From Paenibacillus sp. JJ-223 (GTDB lineage: Bacteria > Bacillota > Bacilli > Paenibacillales > Paenibacillaceae): 64,000 bases of DNA. The stretch is taken from NCBI RefSeq assembly GCF_927798175.1, contig NZ_CAKMMP010000011.1:62001-126000 (forward strand). Direction: 5' to 3'. Both the position numbers and the translations under genes were made by a program. Positions within the stretch are counted from its first letter, which is position 1, and each line of letters opens with the position of its first letter. Under the pieces are notes generated by a model. The model was not told the origin of the DNA. It searched no databases and worked only from the letters and a program-made list of their open reading frames with translations. Below are positions 18,214 to 26,860 of this stretch, piece by piece.

Positions 18214-18522
18214 TCGATCAACCCCTTTACCTCTGTTGTCCTCACTTTGCTGTCATGTTGTGTCGAGCAGACAATGTCATGTCAAGATTCCCGCCATTAT
18301 CGTCTCTTCTTTAGTAATTGTGCTTATTTTACATAGATTCAGAGGGTCGAACTACGTCCAATTCAGCTAAAAAAATGCACAACCGTTTGTCGGCTGTGCA
18401 CTAATATCATCGCTTTATGTCACATTTAATAACACCAATGAATCTAATGACCATCTTGCACCCTTTTCACAGGTAGCCTCGCTCTACATATACATTTTCC
18501 ATATCATCCAGTTACAGGTTGT
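18214..18522. other. Gap with pucR terminator and ABC operon promoter region
   Basis: This 309-base gap contains the hairpin ending the PucR gene (18368-18402). The remainder must hold the promoter of the leftward transporter operon. I could not assign a definite promoter or an operator palindrome. Confidence 0.5.
18368..18402 (-). terminator. Terminator of the pucR gene
   Basis: On the minus strand, TGCACAGCCG and CGGTTGTGCA form a hairpin followed directly by seven T residues. This is a textbook intrinsic terminator about 120 bases after the PucR stop. Confidence 0.85.
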
Positions 18523-20094
18523 TCACAGTTCCTCCTGTCCTTGCCGGAGATAGTGGTATACGAGACACAGGTGGCACACGAATTGCTCACGAGGGTGATT
18601 CAGGTCAAATCCGACAATGTCCCTGATGCGTTCCAACCGATATTTGACCGAATTCCGATGGATGTAGAGCCTGCTTGCCGTCTCCATCAGACTGCCGCGA
18701 CTCTCCAAATAGTAGAACAAGGTGCGGAGCATGTCGCCGCCATGTTCCTCATCATATTGACGCAACTTGCCCAACTTTCGCTCGAATAACGCCTCATAAC
18801 CGGGGGCCGATGCCGTCGTTTCGCCAAGCAGATGATACGCCTCGACGTCTTCAAACCGCGTTGTAGTGGACGTGCATAGTTTCTCCGAGACCCTTAATGC
18901 ATTTCGTGCTTCGCCATAACTTTGATGCATGTTCCATAGATACACCCTGCTGCCGATCCCTGCCCGGAAAGTCCCGAGCCGGTGGGAAGTGTCTTCCATC
19001 CAGCTTGTAATCGTCTCGCTCCAGGTCGCATCTCCCTCTTCATCGCGCCCATGCTGCATATACTCAGGCGTCGGCAGAAACAACACGGCACGGTTCGAGC
19101 GAAACTCGATATGCGGCGCAACACCCCGTCGCCGCGCTTCGCGATCCAACAGGGTGGCCAACAACTCCTCGTCCGGTTCCGCTTCTCCTTCGATGACAGC
19201 CACTTCCCAGATATGCCCGGGATTCATACCCAACTTGCGCCCTCTCGTTTCCGCTTCATGCCTCGACAGCATAGGCGGAGTCATCAGCTCGTCGATAAAA
19301 TTACCCCTGAGACGCAGTTCGGTGTCTTCGGCAACCTTATTCCGCATCAACTCCAGAGACAGGACAAGCCTCGCCTGTTCGATCACCACTTGTTCCATGT
19401 CATCCAGCGCCTGCTTGTCCACCAGCAACCGAGCAACTCGGCGCCGATCCACGTTAATTTCCCAAGCAAGCAGCGATTCGTCCGATTTCTGCCAATCATG
19501 ATCCGGAGGAGATGATACGATCGTCCGCCCGGCATTGTCCAACACCTCAACAGGGGCCTGCAGCAGGTCAGCAATATTGTCACCAACCGCTTGAATGCCG
19601 CTGTTCTCCAGCACCATTGTGGTCAGCGTCCGGTATACTTCTTCCGAGCGCCGGAGCAGCGCCGCTTGCCGATCGAGAACCAGCTCCATCACAGGTTGAG
19701 TAATGTCCATATAGGGAATTTCCGGCGGAATTTCGATGATGGGCAGGCCACACGCATTGCTTGCCTCTATGGCCTCTGCCGGGATTTCTTTAAGAAATCG
19801 GGCCGGTTTGATGGCTAGCGCTGCGGCACCTGCCTCGTTCATCGTATGAACCAATTCGCCCAAGATAGCTGGATCATGCCGGATGGAATAAGCCGTCGTC
19901 AGCAACAGAACACCCTCTCTCAGCCATCCCTTTAAATCAGGCACCTCCATAATGTCCACAAACCTTACAACCCGATCCAATCCTTGACTGCCGCTGATGA
20001 TTTTTGCTTTCCCCAGAATCGATATGTGGAGTAATTCCCGCAAAGTAACCCCTGTTGTTCTCAAGTCAATCGCCCCCTGATCCGGAATGGACAC
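18523..20094 (-). CDS. PucR family transcriptional regulator
   Basis: This PucR-type regulator has 523 residues from GTG 20094, or 513 from TTG 20064. The TTG has CAGGGGG at good spacing, and the family usually starts near VTLRELL, so I favour it. Residues about 15-135 form the N-terminal PucR sensory domain (LLTTAYSIRHD). A central GGDEF-like region follows, then the C-terminal PucR helix-turn-helix: RTLFYYLESRGSLMETASRLYIHRNSVKYRLERI. The family often activates purine or amino-acid catabolic genes on sensing an intermediate. It lies between the racemase/aminopeptidase half and the transporter half of the cluster, so it probably controls one or both. Confidence 0.9.
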   Translation of the reverse strand: MSIPDQGAIDLRTTGVTLRELLHISILGKAKIISGSQGLDRVVRFVDIMEVPDLKGWLREGVLLLTTAYSIRHDPAILGELVHTMNEAGAAALAIKPARFLKEIPAEAIEASNACGLPIIEIPPEIPYMDITQPVMELVLDRQAALLRRSEEVYRTLTTMVLENSGIQAVGDNIADLLQAPVEVLDNAGRTIVSSPPDHDWQKSDESLLAWEINVDRRRVARLLVDKQALDDMEQVVIEQARLVLSLELMRNKVAEDTELRLRGNFIDELMTPPMLSRHEAETRGRKLGMNPGHIWEVAVIEGEAEPDEELLATLLDREARRRGVAPHIEFRSNRAVLFLPTPEYMQHGRDEEGDATWSETITSWMEDTSHRLGTFRAGIGSRVYLWNMHQSYGEARNALRVSEKLCTSTTTRFEDVEAYHLLGETTASAPGYEALFERKLGKLRQYDEEHGGDMLRTLFYYLESRGSLMETASRLYIHRNSVKYRLERIRDIVGFDLNHPREQFVCHLCLVYHYLRQGQEEL

Positions 20095-20210
20095 CTTTTG
20101 ATGTTAACTTTTATTACTTATACCTCAAATTTTCATGTAAGTGTACCAGACTCATGATGCAAACAAAAAGGGAATATATGTTATATGAAATATAAGAACA
20201 CAGTTTCAAT

Positions 20211-20229
20211 GAAAATCATAATGATTTTC
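20211..20229. promoter_or_regulatory. 19-bp palindrome resembling a Fur-family box
   Basis: GAAAATCAT, one base, then ATGATTTTC is a perfect inverted repeat. It matches 15 of 19 positions of the classical Fur consensus, and a 9-1-9 layout is typical for Fur-family proteins (Fur, Zur, PerR). It lies just upstream of a possible pucR promoter. It could equally be a PucR autoregulatory site. Confidence 0.4.
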
Positions 20230-20323
20230 ACGTTGTTATACGCATTATCAAACATTGAAAATAATTTTTCCCGTGCGACACTTTTACTCGGAATAATAAT
20301 AGGCCATCTCACTTTAGAGCATT

Positions 20324-20372
20324 AAAAAACAGCGTTGACGGACGAGGATCAGTCCCCGTAGGTCAACGCTGT
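20324..20372 (-). terminator. Terminator after the racemase gene
   Basis: On the minus strand, ACAGCGTTGACCTACGGGGA pairs with a downstream arm ending GTCAACGCTGT, followed by TTTTTTAAT. It closes the operon of the DUF1177, AroM, aminopeptidase and racemase genes. Confidence 0.9.
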
Positions 20373-20436
20373 CTCATAACCAAATCAGCCTAAATCTATA
20401 TTTGTTCCATTGTGGATATCTCCATCTCAAACCTCT

Positions 20437-21087
20437 TCATGTCTGTACCGATGCATCCGAACACGATGCGGAAACTGCCGCCCCCAGCGACAGAATCGGA
20501 TCAAGCACCCTGACGCCCAATTCCTGTTCAGCAATCGAGGCAAAGCCCATGGTGGCGAACCCTGTGCATGCCAGTACGATCGAATCAGCCCCGCGTTCGC
20601 GCAGGCGCATTCCTGCATCAAGAGCTGCACGCTTTCCCGAAGGCGTATTCAGATCCACGGTAGTCACGACGCCTTCCGGGCGATCCATGCCAATGTATGC
20701 ATCTCCCAAAATAGAACGGATACGTGTTGGTACTTCTTCCAGAATGGTCAGAACACCAACCCGGTCGGAAGACGTTAATGCAAGATGTGCAGCGCAGGAC
20801 CCTGCACCATACACAGGAATACGAACCACTTTCCTAGTCTCGGCAAGTGCCGGGTCAGCCGCGCAACTAATGCCAATAGCCGAACACCCCAGCCTTTCGA
20901 GCTCGATCGCCAGACTGAGGATCTTGGGAACAGACTCAGCTTCGGTTTCCTCATCATACACGCCAAGAGACTGCTCCGGAATACAGCGGCTAAGCACGGG
21001 AAGGCCATATCTCGCTTCGATCAAAGACCCATGTTTGTGAATATCTTCATCATTTTGCAGCGTAATTACTCGAATGATTCCCAGCAT
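20437..21087 (-). CDS. Aspartate/glutamate/hydantoin racemase family protein
   Basis: This 216-residue cofactor-independent racemase or isomerase has the two cysteine active-site motifs of the family: GISCAADPAL (about residues 75-84) and VLACTGFATM (about 173-182). A nucleophilic serine or hydroxyl-binding turn, YGAGSCAAHLAL, lies between them. The start ATG at 21087 has GGGGAGGAA upstream. It is the last gene before the terminator at 20324 and lies 232 bases after the aminopeptidase gene. That gap holds an array of DnaA-box-like words. The substrate could be a hydantoin, an amino acid or maleate; the sequence does not settle it. Confidence 0.85.
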   Translation of the reverse strand: MLGIIRVITLQNDEDIHKHGSLIEARYGLPVLSRCIPEQSLGVYDEETEAESVPKILSLAIELERLGCSAIGISCAADPALAETRKVVRIPVYGAGSCAAHLALTSSDRVGVLTILEEVPTRIRSILGDAYIGMDRPEGVVTTVDLNTPSGKRAALDAGMRLRERGADSIVLACTGFATMGFASIAEQELGVRVLDPILSLGAAVSASCSDASVQT

Positions 21088-21107
21088 TCACATATTCCTC
21101 CCCAATT

Positions 21108-21210
21108 TGTGCATAACTTGTGGATATAGTAGCGGTATCTTGTTTATAAACCATATAAGCCTGTGTATAACTGTGGATATCCTGTGTATATATTGTGTAC
21201 TTGTTTGTAA
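21108..21210 (+). promoter_or_regulatory. Phased DnaA-box-like array upstream of the racemase gene
   Basis: Perfect TGTGNATAA words lie at 21108 and 21162. One-mismatch copies lie at 21119 and 21172 (TGTGGATAT), 21141 (TGTTTATAA) and 21183 (TGTGTATAT), and weaker copies at 21194 and 21202. All face the same way, and the starts are spaced about 10-11 or 21-22 bases. A further TGTGGATAT lies at 21254. The layout resembles the array at 10409-10584. DnaA binding is inference. Confidence 0.55.
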
Positions 21211-21318
21211 AGCTGACGTAAATCGCGATTGCTGTCAACATCCCTGGACATGTTGTGGATATCCCTGGATTTGCTGGATCGAATTGATGCGCCAACTTGC
21301 ACCAGCACCAGCACGAGC

Positions 21319-22266
21319 CTAAGACTGCAACTCCCCTTGACGCATAATTAAGACATCATCAATATATACATCAGGCTTCTGCACAACGGCATCAATATGA
21401 ACGCCGGCAGCTACGGTTCCACCAAACGTATTGTTGCTGCCAAATGCAATATGAATGGTGCCATATACTTTTTCGTCCTCCAGCACAACACCGGTAATTC
21501 TCGCTTTATTGTTGGTTCCAATTCCGAATTCACCAAGATAACGGCCGTCGCCATCTCCCAAAACGGAAAGCAGCTTTTCGCCGTTCTCGCCTGTTGCCGC
21601 GATCAAGCGTCCTCCCTCGATGGTCAACTCAATCGGTTCAGGTAATGCTCCGATACCCGCGATCGAACCGTCCACAATGATCCGTCCCTCTCCCTGGCCT
21701 TCAACCGGCGCGATGTAAGCTTCGCCCGAAGGTAAATTGCCCGATTCTCCAGGATTCAGGTACATCCCTGTGCTCGGCACGCCATTCCGACCATGAATCG
21801 AGAACGACAAGGATCTGCCCTCCTTCTCGATCCGGACTTCTTTGCCCGCTGTCAGCATGTCCGTTACCCTTTCAGTCAGCGCTTTGACCTGGGTATATTC
21901 CGCCGTAATCGCCCCGTTCAGGAACATGTCTTCCGTCATACCTGGCATGGTTGCAACCCGCGTCCCGGCAGCCGCCGCATTTTTGCGTGCCTGAGTGTGC
22001 GTTACCGAATGGCGCGTTACACACACGGCCACATCGGCACGCGCCATCGCCTCGGCGATCGGTGCCGGAGGTTCCTCGCCGGATCTGCTGCGCTCCTTCA
22101 TAACCAGGAGCATCGCTTCTGCTCCGAGTTCCTTGCCTGCTTCATAGATGGATTCCGCAAGCTCCCGCTTTGCGTCATCAGCCACAACGGCCAGCGTCTC
22201 TCCGGGACGGAGTCCCAGGCACTGGACCAGTACATTTTTACTCACTTCGATCTGTTGTTGATTCAT
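21319..22266 (-). CDS. M29-like aminopeptidase family protein
   Basis: This 315-residue protein resembles the small branch of leucyl/M29-type aminopeptidases. It opens LVQCLGLRPGETLAVVADD, the usual N-terminal strand. The C-terminal half carries metal-site motifs GEFGIGTNNKARITG (catalytic Glu) and HIAFGSNNTFGG (metal His). It is shorter than classical M29 enzymes (about 400 residues). GGAGGAGG precedes the ATG. It lies between the AroM and racemase genes and probably cleaves an imported or intermediate peptide-like substrate. Confidence 0.75.
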   Translation of the reverse strand: MNQQQIEVSKNVLVQCLGLRPGETLAVVADDAKRELAESIYEAGKELGAEAMLLVMKERSRSGEEPPAPIAEAMARADVAVCVTRHSVTHTQARKNAAAAGTRVATMPGMTEDMFLNGAITAEYTQVKALTERVTDMLTAGKEVRIEKEGRSLSFSIHGRNGVPSTGMYLNPGESGNLPSGEAYIAPVEGQGEGRIIVDGSIAGIGALPEPIELTIEGGRLIAATGENGEKLLSVLGDGDGRYLGEFGIGTNNKARITGVVLEDEKVYGTIHIAFGSNNTFGGTVAAGVHIDAVVQKPDVYIDDVLIMRQGELQS

Positions 22267-22298
22267 TGTATTGCCTCCTCCTATGTCAAACTACCGGC

Positions 22299-22967
22299 TC
22301 AGACGGTCTCCGAGACGAGTTTGCCCATTAGAGCATTCGACAAAATGACCGGGATTCCTGCGGCCGCCTTACTTACCCATTCGCGATGGCGTTCGTCATA
22401 TCCCATGCAGTCAAGCAAGATCAGTTCCACTCTCCCCTTCAGCGTTTCCACAGCTTGGCGAAATTCCGCTTCGCCCGACGTGTACGGCGAAGCGGCAGCA
22501 AAGGCAGGTTGAACAAGGGTGGAAAACTTCAAATCCAGCTGTCCCGCCTGTTCGGGCAGCGGGCCAATCAATCCCAGCCTGCGGCCATCTGCCAGCGCCT
22601 GCACCGCTGGGGGAATGATCCGGTCCGGCTCGATCAGATGGGAGCGGTTGGCGTGCAACCCAGGGAAGGAGCCTGTGCACAGCAACAGGATTGTTCGAAT
22701 GCCGAGCGTCTCCAGTTCGCGTATTTTTCCATCGAGAAGCGGCCGGATTTTCTCTCTAGCCACCACGGCAGCGCTGCCGTCCTTTAACCGGGACGTCAGC
22801 ACGTAATCCCCGGGTTCAGGGGCGAGCTCGGCAATTTGCTTCGCGGTCAGACCGTCCAGCACGCCGCATTGCACGAGCTCCGCTCTGCCTTCCAAATATT
22901 TTTCGATCAAGGGCGCGACGTCCGTCCGCGGAGCTTGGCCAATGGTGATCATGCCCAATTGCTTCAT
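22299..22967 (-). CDS. AroM family protein
   Basis: This 222-residue protein begins MITIGQAPRTDVAPLIEKYL, diagnostic of the AroM family. Further features are VLDGLTAKQIAEL, TILLLCTGSFPGL with a cysteine near residue 126, and a second cysteine in ILLDCMGYDERH. The paired cysteines resemble the Asp/Glu racemase fold. AroM has no established biochemical role; E. coli aroM is only named for its link to the aroL region. The gene sits 32 bases from the aminopeptidase gene, within a conserved-looking set with DUF1177. Confidence 0.85.
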   Translation of the reverse strand: MKQLGMITIGQAPRTDVAPLIEKYLEGRAELVQCGVLDGLTAKQIAELAPEPGDYVLTSRLKDGSAAVVAREKIRPLLDGKIRELETLGIRTILLLCTGSFPGLHANRSHLIEPDRIIPPAVQALADGRRLGLIGPLPEQAGQLDLKFSTLVQPAFAAASPYTSGEAEFRQAVETLKGRVELILLDCMGYDERHREWVSKAAAGIPVILSNALMGKLVSETV

Positions 22968-23032
22968 GTCATCAACTCCTTCGAAAACAATTCACCCGTC
23001 TCCCAAATTCGCAGACCGGACAATTCATGTTA

Positions 23033-23983
23033 TCAAACGGCCGGAGTGGTCTGCGCACCTGCGGTTTGAAGCACTCTCATCGACCCGTACAATCCGAGGA
23101 TACGATCATATTCCGACTCGTTATAAAACGAACAGATACCAGCAGTAAACTCCTTGGCCGTTTCAACTGCAAAACGTACGGCGCTGGCAATATCCACCTC
23201 ATGGCTCGCACCGGTTCCGCAACCCGGCACAGCCGACTGGGCTGTTACAGCCACGCCCACAACCGGAGCATGAGTAGCTACTGCCGGCTGCAAAATGGAG
23301 TTGATATGGTACAGATCATTGCCGTAAGGCGTAATGTCCTGCATCGTCACCGGGAATGTCACGGGAAGTTGTCCTGTTGTCATTTCCATAATGCGCAGCA
23401 AGTCCTCGCTGACGCGCAAAATGTACCCTTCTTTCACCGTCGGCGAAATGGCGATGCCTTTGTGGTTGATAACGCGGTTGCCCTTCGTTGTGTCGATGGA
23501 CAGGATCGCTTCCATTTCCGGCAAAACCTCGTGTTCGTTCATTTGCAAGATATCCACAGGGGAATCCATGAAATCAACCGGCTCATGCGGCAATGTCGGG
23601 GCATCCGGGCAAATGTGCGTCGTGACGATCACGTCGCCTTTCATCGTATCTCCCTTCGTTTGCATATCCGCCAGCTTTAATGCCGCTGCAATAGCAGCTA
23701 CTGCTCCGTCGGCGTCGGAAACAAGACCGATGCGGCTTGGGCGCGCACCGATTCCGCCGAGACGGCCCACAATGCCCATCGTCGGAGCTTGTCCGCCAGA
23801 TCGTTTACCTTCGCTACCAGGCACAACCACTTTCACAAAGTCGGTGCTGCCCTTTTCTCCCTGCACCGTCATAACGTCGACCGTTACGCGTGGATAAGCG
23901 CCAAACAGCTGTTTCACCGACTCCCCGTTAACGTAAGCGCTGTCGAGCGCTTCAAGTGCCAACAATGTTTTTTGAAGTGGCAT
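23033..23983 (-). CDS. DUF1177 domain-containing protein
   Basis: This 316-residue protein belongs to the uncharacterised DUF1177 family. Visible features are GGIGARPSRIGLVSDADGAVAA, VIVTTHICPDAPTLPHEPVDFM with several possible metal ligands (His, Cys, Asp), SIDTTKGNRVINHKGIAISP, and GCGTGASHEVDIASAVRF. The His/Asp/Glu pattern suggests a hydrolase or a peptidase-like metal enzyme, but that is my inference. It is the first gene of the leftward operon and has GAGAGGATG before the ATG. AroM, the aminopeptidase and the racemase follow. Confidence 0.85.
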   Translation of the reverse strand: MPLQKTLLALEALDSAYVNGESVKQLFGAYPRVTVDVMTVQGEKGSTDFVKVVVPGSEGKRSGGQAPTMGIVGRLGGIGARPSRIGLVSDADGAVAAIAAALKLADMQTKGDTMKGDVIVTTHICPDAPTLPHEPVDFMDSPVDILQMNEHEVLPEMEAILSIDTTKGNRVINHKGIAISPTVKEGYILRVSEDLLRIMEMTTGQLPVTFPVTMQDITPYGNDLYHINSILQPAVATHAPVVGVAVTAQSAVPGCGTGASHEVDIASAVRFAVETAKEFTAGICSFYNESEYDRILGLYGSMRVLQTAGAQTTPAV

Positions 23984-24191
23984 CGCTACACATCCTCTCT
24001 AAGCTGTTATATCTTGTGATCAAGTCTAACGCAGCCGAGAAGCCGGTCACAATGTGCCGCTTTGCCAAAATGATCGTTGGTTTATTGTGCGATAAGAATA
24101 AAAAAACAAAAATATAGCGCTTAACCTAAATTAGTTCTACCCTATTGTGTCACAAATACTCACACTTGGTTCAATGGCGACACGTTTCAAT

Positions 24192-26159
24192 TCATCGACG
24201 CCCATCCTGCCATTCCACCAGTAAGGTAGCCGTTTTAGCTGCTTGAAATATGGGAAACTGATGACCATGAGGAACATCGGCACGTTGTACATCGGTATGA
24301 ATACCTGAAGGTGGTTCGTATCCAGTATCCTCTAATCCCCAGACAAGTATCGTTGTGGACGCCTTCTCCGCCGTGATCGCCACTTCACGATCAGGCCTTG
24401 AAATCCATTGCAGCAAGTCCGCATTCGCTCCCGCAATCCGCGGAGATTTCAGCCCTGCCGCGGCTCTTGCGGCATAACTTTCAAGCACAGCCTGTTCCGC
24501 ATCTGCCGAATTCGTCCGCTGCAACTGACGAATCATGCGCTGCGCGCTCATCCTGGAAAGTTCACGATGTAACATTCTGCGCGGCAATCTAGATGCAAAA
24601 CGCTGAAGCTTGTCCTTCGGGGCCCCCCAGACCGGCTGCAGCAAGGCCAGGTCGATATCCAGGCGCCCGCTCTCCCGCATTGCTTCTGAGGCGATGGCCG
24701 CACCAACCGAATGGCCGACCAGCGTCATCGGCCCGTTTACTTCGGCTAGCACGCGGTGGAGTGCTGCCACCTGTCTGCTGAACGCATTGCTTGTTTCCGA
24801 CGCTTGCCTTCGTCTCGCAGATCGGCCGAACCCTGCCAGATCGATCAGCCACACCGGGTTTCCCGTTCGGCTCCAAATCTCCTGCCCCAAGGGCAGCATA
24901 TCATCTGCATCGCTCATCAAGCCATGAACGATAATCCACGGGTCCCCTTCCCCCTCATGAGACAACACCGCCAATTCCCCTTTCCGCGTTCGCGTCCAGC
25001 CTGTGGGCAGGTTTGTTTCTTTCGAGGGATAGCTTATCCGATAATCCAAATCAGCCACGACATCGGGAAGCATTGCCGAAATATCAGGCATTGCTCGGCC
25101 CATGCATGCAAAAAGCCGTTCCGTCTGCTCAACCTCGAACTCACGCGTCGTGATGAACGCTAGAGATTCCGGTGGTATGCCGCTAATTCGACTTCCGCCC
25201 GCTTTCATCAGAACGTGGATGAACGGCAGCGGGACGACTCCGCGAGGGGTGGAAACGTCCAGTTCAGACGCTAACATGCCGATCAGATCTTTCATGTCCG
25301 GGCCAACCTCCTTACGCGACAACAACGGAAATGTTCCTCCCGTCGGATCCGACTCGCCAGCAAGAAAGACAATCGCTGCAGCCACCACATCATTGGATAC
25401 CAGCGGCAGCCAATGATGCGAACCTCCAGGGACAACGGGCATTTTCCGGGTTCTCGTCGCTTGGACGAGCAGGCCGAATCCCCCGAGCTGCTCTGTAATT
25501 CCTGTCGGAAAAGGCCCCACGACCGTGCTCGGGTTGACCACCGATAGAGGATAAGAGCATTGCTTGGCATGCTCGCGAATGTAGCGGTCCGCTTCAAATT
25601 TCATATACTCGTAGGCGCTCTCGGTGTGAACCATGGTATTGAGCCATCTTTTCCATTTCCCCGGATTGTCCGCTGCCCGCTTCTTTCGATTAGTCGGTAA
25701 CGATGAATTATCGTCATCTCCGTAGGGACTCATGTAACCTACAACATGAATAAAATGCCGCAGTCCCCGCGCCTTATGAATATCCTCCGCCAGCACCGCG
25801 ATCTCCTTGGCCCCGTTCATGAAAATACGTTCAGCCTCCTTCCGTTCCAAGGTAACGTCCATCGTGCCGCCCGAGTGAATAATGACGTCGGCTTCCATAA
25901 CCCGCTTCCTGTCTTCGCCATTAAGCCCAAGACCCGGCCGGGACAGGTCACCCTCAACGAATCGGATTCTCTCGTCCACTCCGATCCCGTGATTCCGCAT
26001 CGCTTTTCTTGCTCTCGATTCGGAACGAACCAACAGTAACAGATTCGCCGTGCCGTTCATGAACTGTTTTACCACTTCTTTGCCGATGAATCCCGTGCTG
26101 CCTGTCATGAAAATGGATGTATTATCCGCACTTTCCTTATCTATATTTGCAGTAATCAT
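24192..26159 (-). CDS. Fusion of SDR/fatty-acyl-reductase-like domain and alpha/beta hydrolase
   Basis: This is a 655-residue two-domain protein. Residues about 15-370 form an extended NAD(P)-binding reductase: TGSTGFIGKEV at the nucleotide fold, a YxxxK-type pair in YEYMKFEAD, and VNPSTVVGPFPTG. The layout is like the NAD-binding_4 (fatty acyl reductase/thioester reductase) branch. Residues about 395-655 form an alpha/beta hydrolase: VHGLMSDADD oxyanion region, GHSVGAA nucleophile elbow, VWGLEDTGYEP acid region and a late His in VPHGHQFPIF. Together they could release and reduce or oxidise a lipid or ester. GGAGGTA precedes the ATG. It lies 76 bases downstream of a TetR gene and a perfect operator palindrome. 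Confidence 0.8.
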   Translation of the reverse strand: MITANIDKESADNTSIFMTGSTGFIGKEVVKQFMNGTANLLLLVRSESRARKAMRNHGIGVDERIRFVEGDLSRPGLGLNGEDRKRVMEADVIIHSGGTMDVTLERKEAERIFMNGAKEIAVLAEDIHKARGLRHFIHVVGYMSPYGDDDNSSLPTNRKKRAADNPGKWKRWLNTMVHTESAYEYMKFEADRYIREHAKQCSYPLSVVNPSTVVGPFPTGITEQLGGFGLLVQATRTRKMPVVPGGSHHWLPLVSNDVVAAAIVFLAGESDPTGGTFPLLSRKEVGPDMKDLIGMLASELDVSTPRGVVPLPFIHVLMKAGGSRISGIPPESLAFITTREFEVEQTERLFACMGRAMPDISAMLPDVVADLDYRISYPSKETNLPTGWTRTRKGELAVLSHEGEGDPWIIVHGLMSDADDMLPLGQEIWSRTGNPVWLIDLAGFGRSARRRQASETSNAFSRQVAALHRVLAEVNGPMTLVGHSVGAAIASEAMRESGRLDIDLALLQPVWGAPKDKLQRFASRLPRRMLHRELSRMSAQRMIRQLQRTNSADAEQAVLESYAARAAAGLKSPRIAGANADLLQWISRPDREVAITAEKASTTILVWGLEDTGYEPPSGIHTDVQRADVPHGHQFPIFQAAKTATLLVEWQDGRR

Positions 26160-26188
26160 TATTGTACCTCCATCAATGCATAGTGTTT

Positions 26189-26212
26189 AATTAGTACTAA
26201 ATAGTACTAATT
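26189..26212. promoter_or_regulatory. Operator palindrome for the TetR regulator
   Basis: Half-sites AATTAGTACTA and TAGTACTAATT, separated by AA, form a perfect inverted repeat between the TetR gene and the reductase-hydrolase gene. A related word, AGTACTATA, occurs upstream of the TetR start (26871-26879). Palindromes of this size between a TetR gene and its partner are usually the repressor operator. Confidence 0.7.
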
Positions 26213-26235
26213 ATGTGTAAAAAAAAGTGCTTCGA

Positions 26236-26856
26236 TTACCGAAGCATTTGGCAAAATGTGCGTGCAGACCGTTCCAGGATGGAAACGTCCCGCGAAGTTT
26301 CTGCCAGCACAAGCGAGCCCTCCAGTGCCGTCACGAACAAGGAAGCCGCAGATTGCGGATCGACATTGGCCCGGAACTCCCCCTGCTCAATTCCTTGTCG
26401 CAACAGCTTTTCCACCAACGGCTGAAGCTCGCGCAAAAAACGCGATATCGTCTCTTTCACTTCCGGCGCGTCCGGCGGCGTCTGCATATACAGCGTGACG
26501 AACGGACAACCCCATGCGTAATCCCGCTGCTCCATGCCGGAGGACAGGGATGCAATAAACATAGTTATGCGTTCCTCCACGGAACGCTCACGTTGGCTGA
26601 GCAGTAAATACACGTCCGACTCGTAACGGGCAATCCAAAATTGCACGACGGCGAGCAGCAGTTCCTCCTTGTTTTTGAAATGATAATAAATGTTGGACTT
26701 CGATACGCCGCTGGCCTTCACGACTTCATCCATGCTGACATAGCTGTATCCCTGGCTCAGAAACAGTTGTGAGGCCACCTCGATGGCCTTCGCCCGATTG
26801 TTCGGGTTGGAGCCGGCCCCTTTTTTCGACCGAGTGGTTGTGTTATCATTTTTCAT
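26236..26856 (-). CDS. TetR/AcrR family transcriptional regulator
   Basis: This 206-residue repressor has the helix-turn-helix in residues about 20-65 (AIEVASQLFLSQGYSYVSMDEVVKASG, then NIYYHFKNKEELL). The C-terminal ligand domain resembles the AcrR/YxaF group (MEQRDYAWGCPFVTLY). It is transcribed toward the reductase-hydrolase gene and probably represses it through the palindrome at 26189. The AGTACT word just upstream of its own start suggests autoregulation. The inducer is unknown, but a hydrophobic substrate of the downstream enzyme would fit. Confidence 0.9.
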   Translation of the reverse strand: MKNDNTTTRSKKGAGSNPNNRAKAIEVASQLFLSQGYSYVSMDEVVKASGVSKSNIYYHFKNKEELLLAVVQFWIARYESDVYLLLSQRERSVEERITMFIASLSSGMEQRDYAWGCPFVTLYMQTPPDAPEVKETISRFLRELQPLVEKLLRQGIEQGEFRANVDPQSAASLFVTALEGSLVLAETSRDVSILERSARTFCQMLR

Positions 26857-26860
26857 ATTT

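Larger units (their letters stand above)
20095..20436. other. AT-rich region upstream of pucR
   Basis: This 342-base stretch holds the racemase terminator at its right end and the promoter region of the leftward PucR gene. On the minus strand TTGAAA and TATAAC lie about 18 bases apart (near 20178-20207) and could be its promoter, directly beside the 19-bp palindrome at 20211. No gene is visible. Confidence 0.45.
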
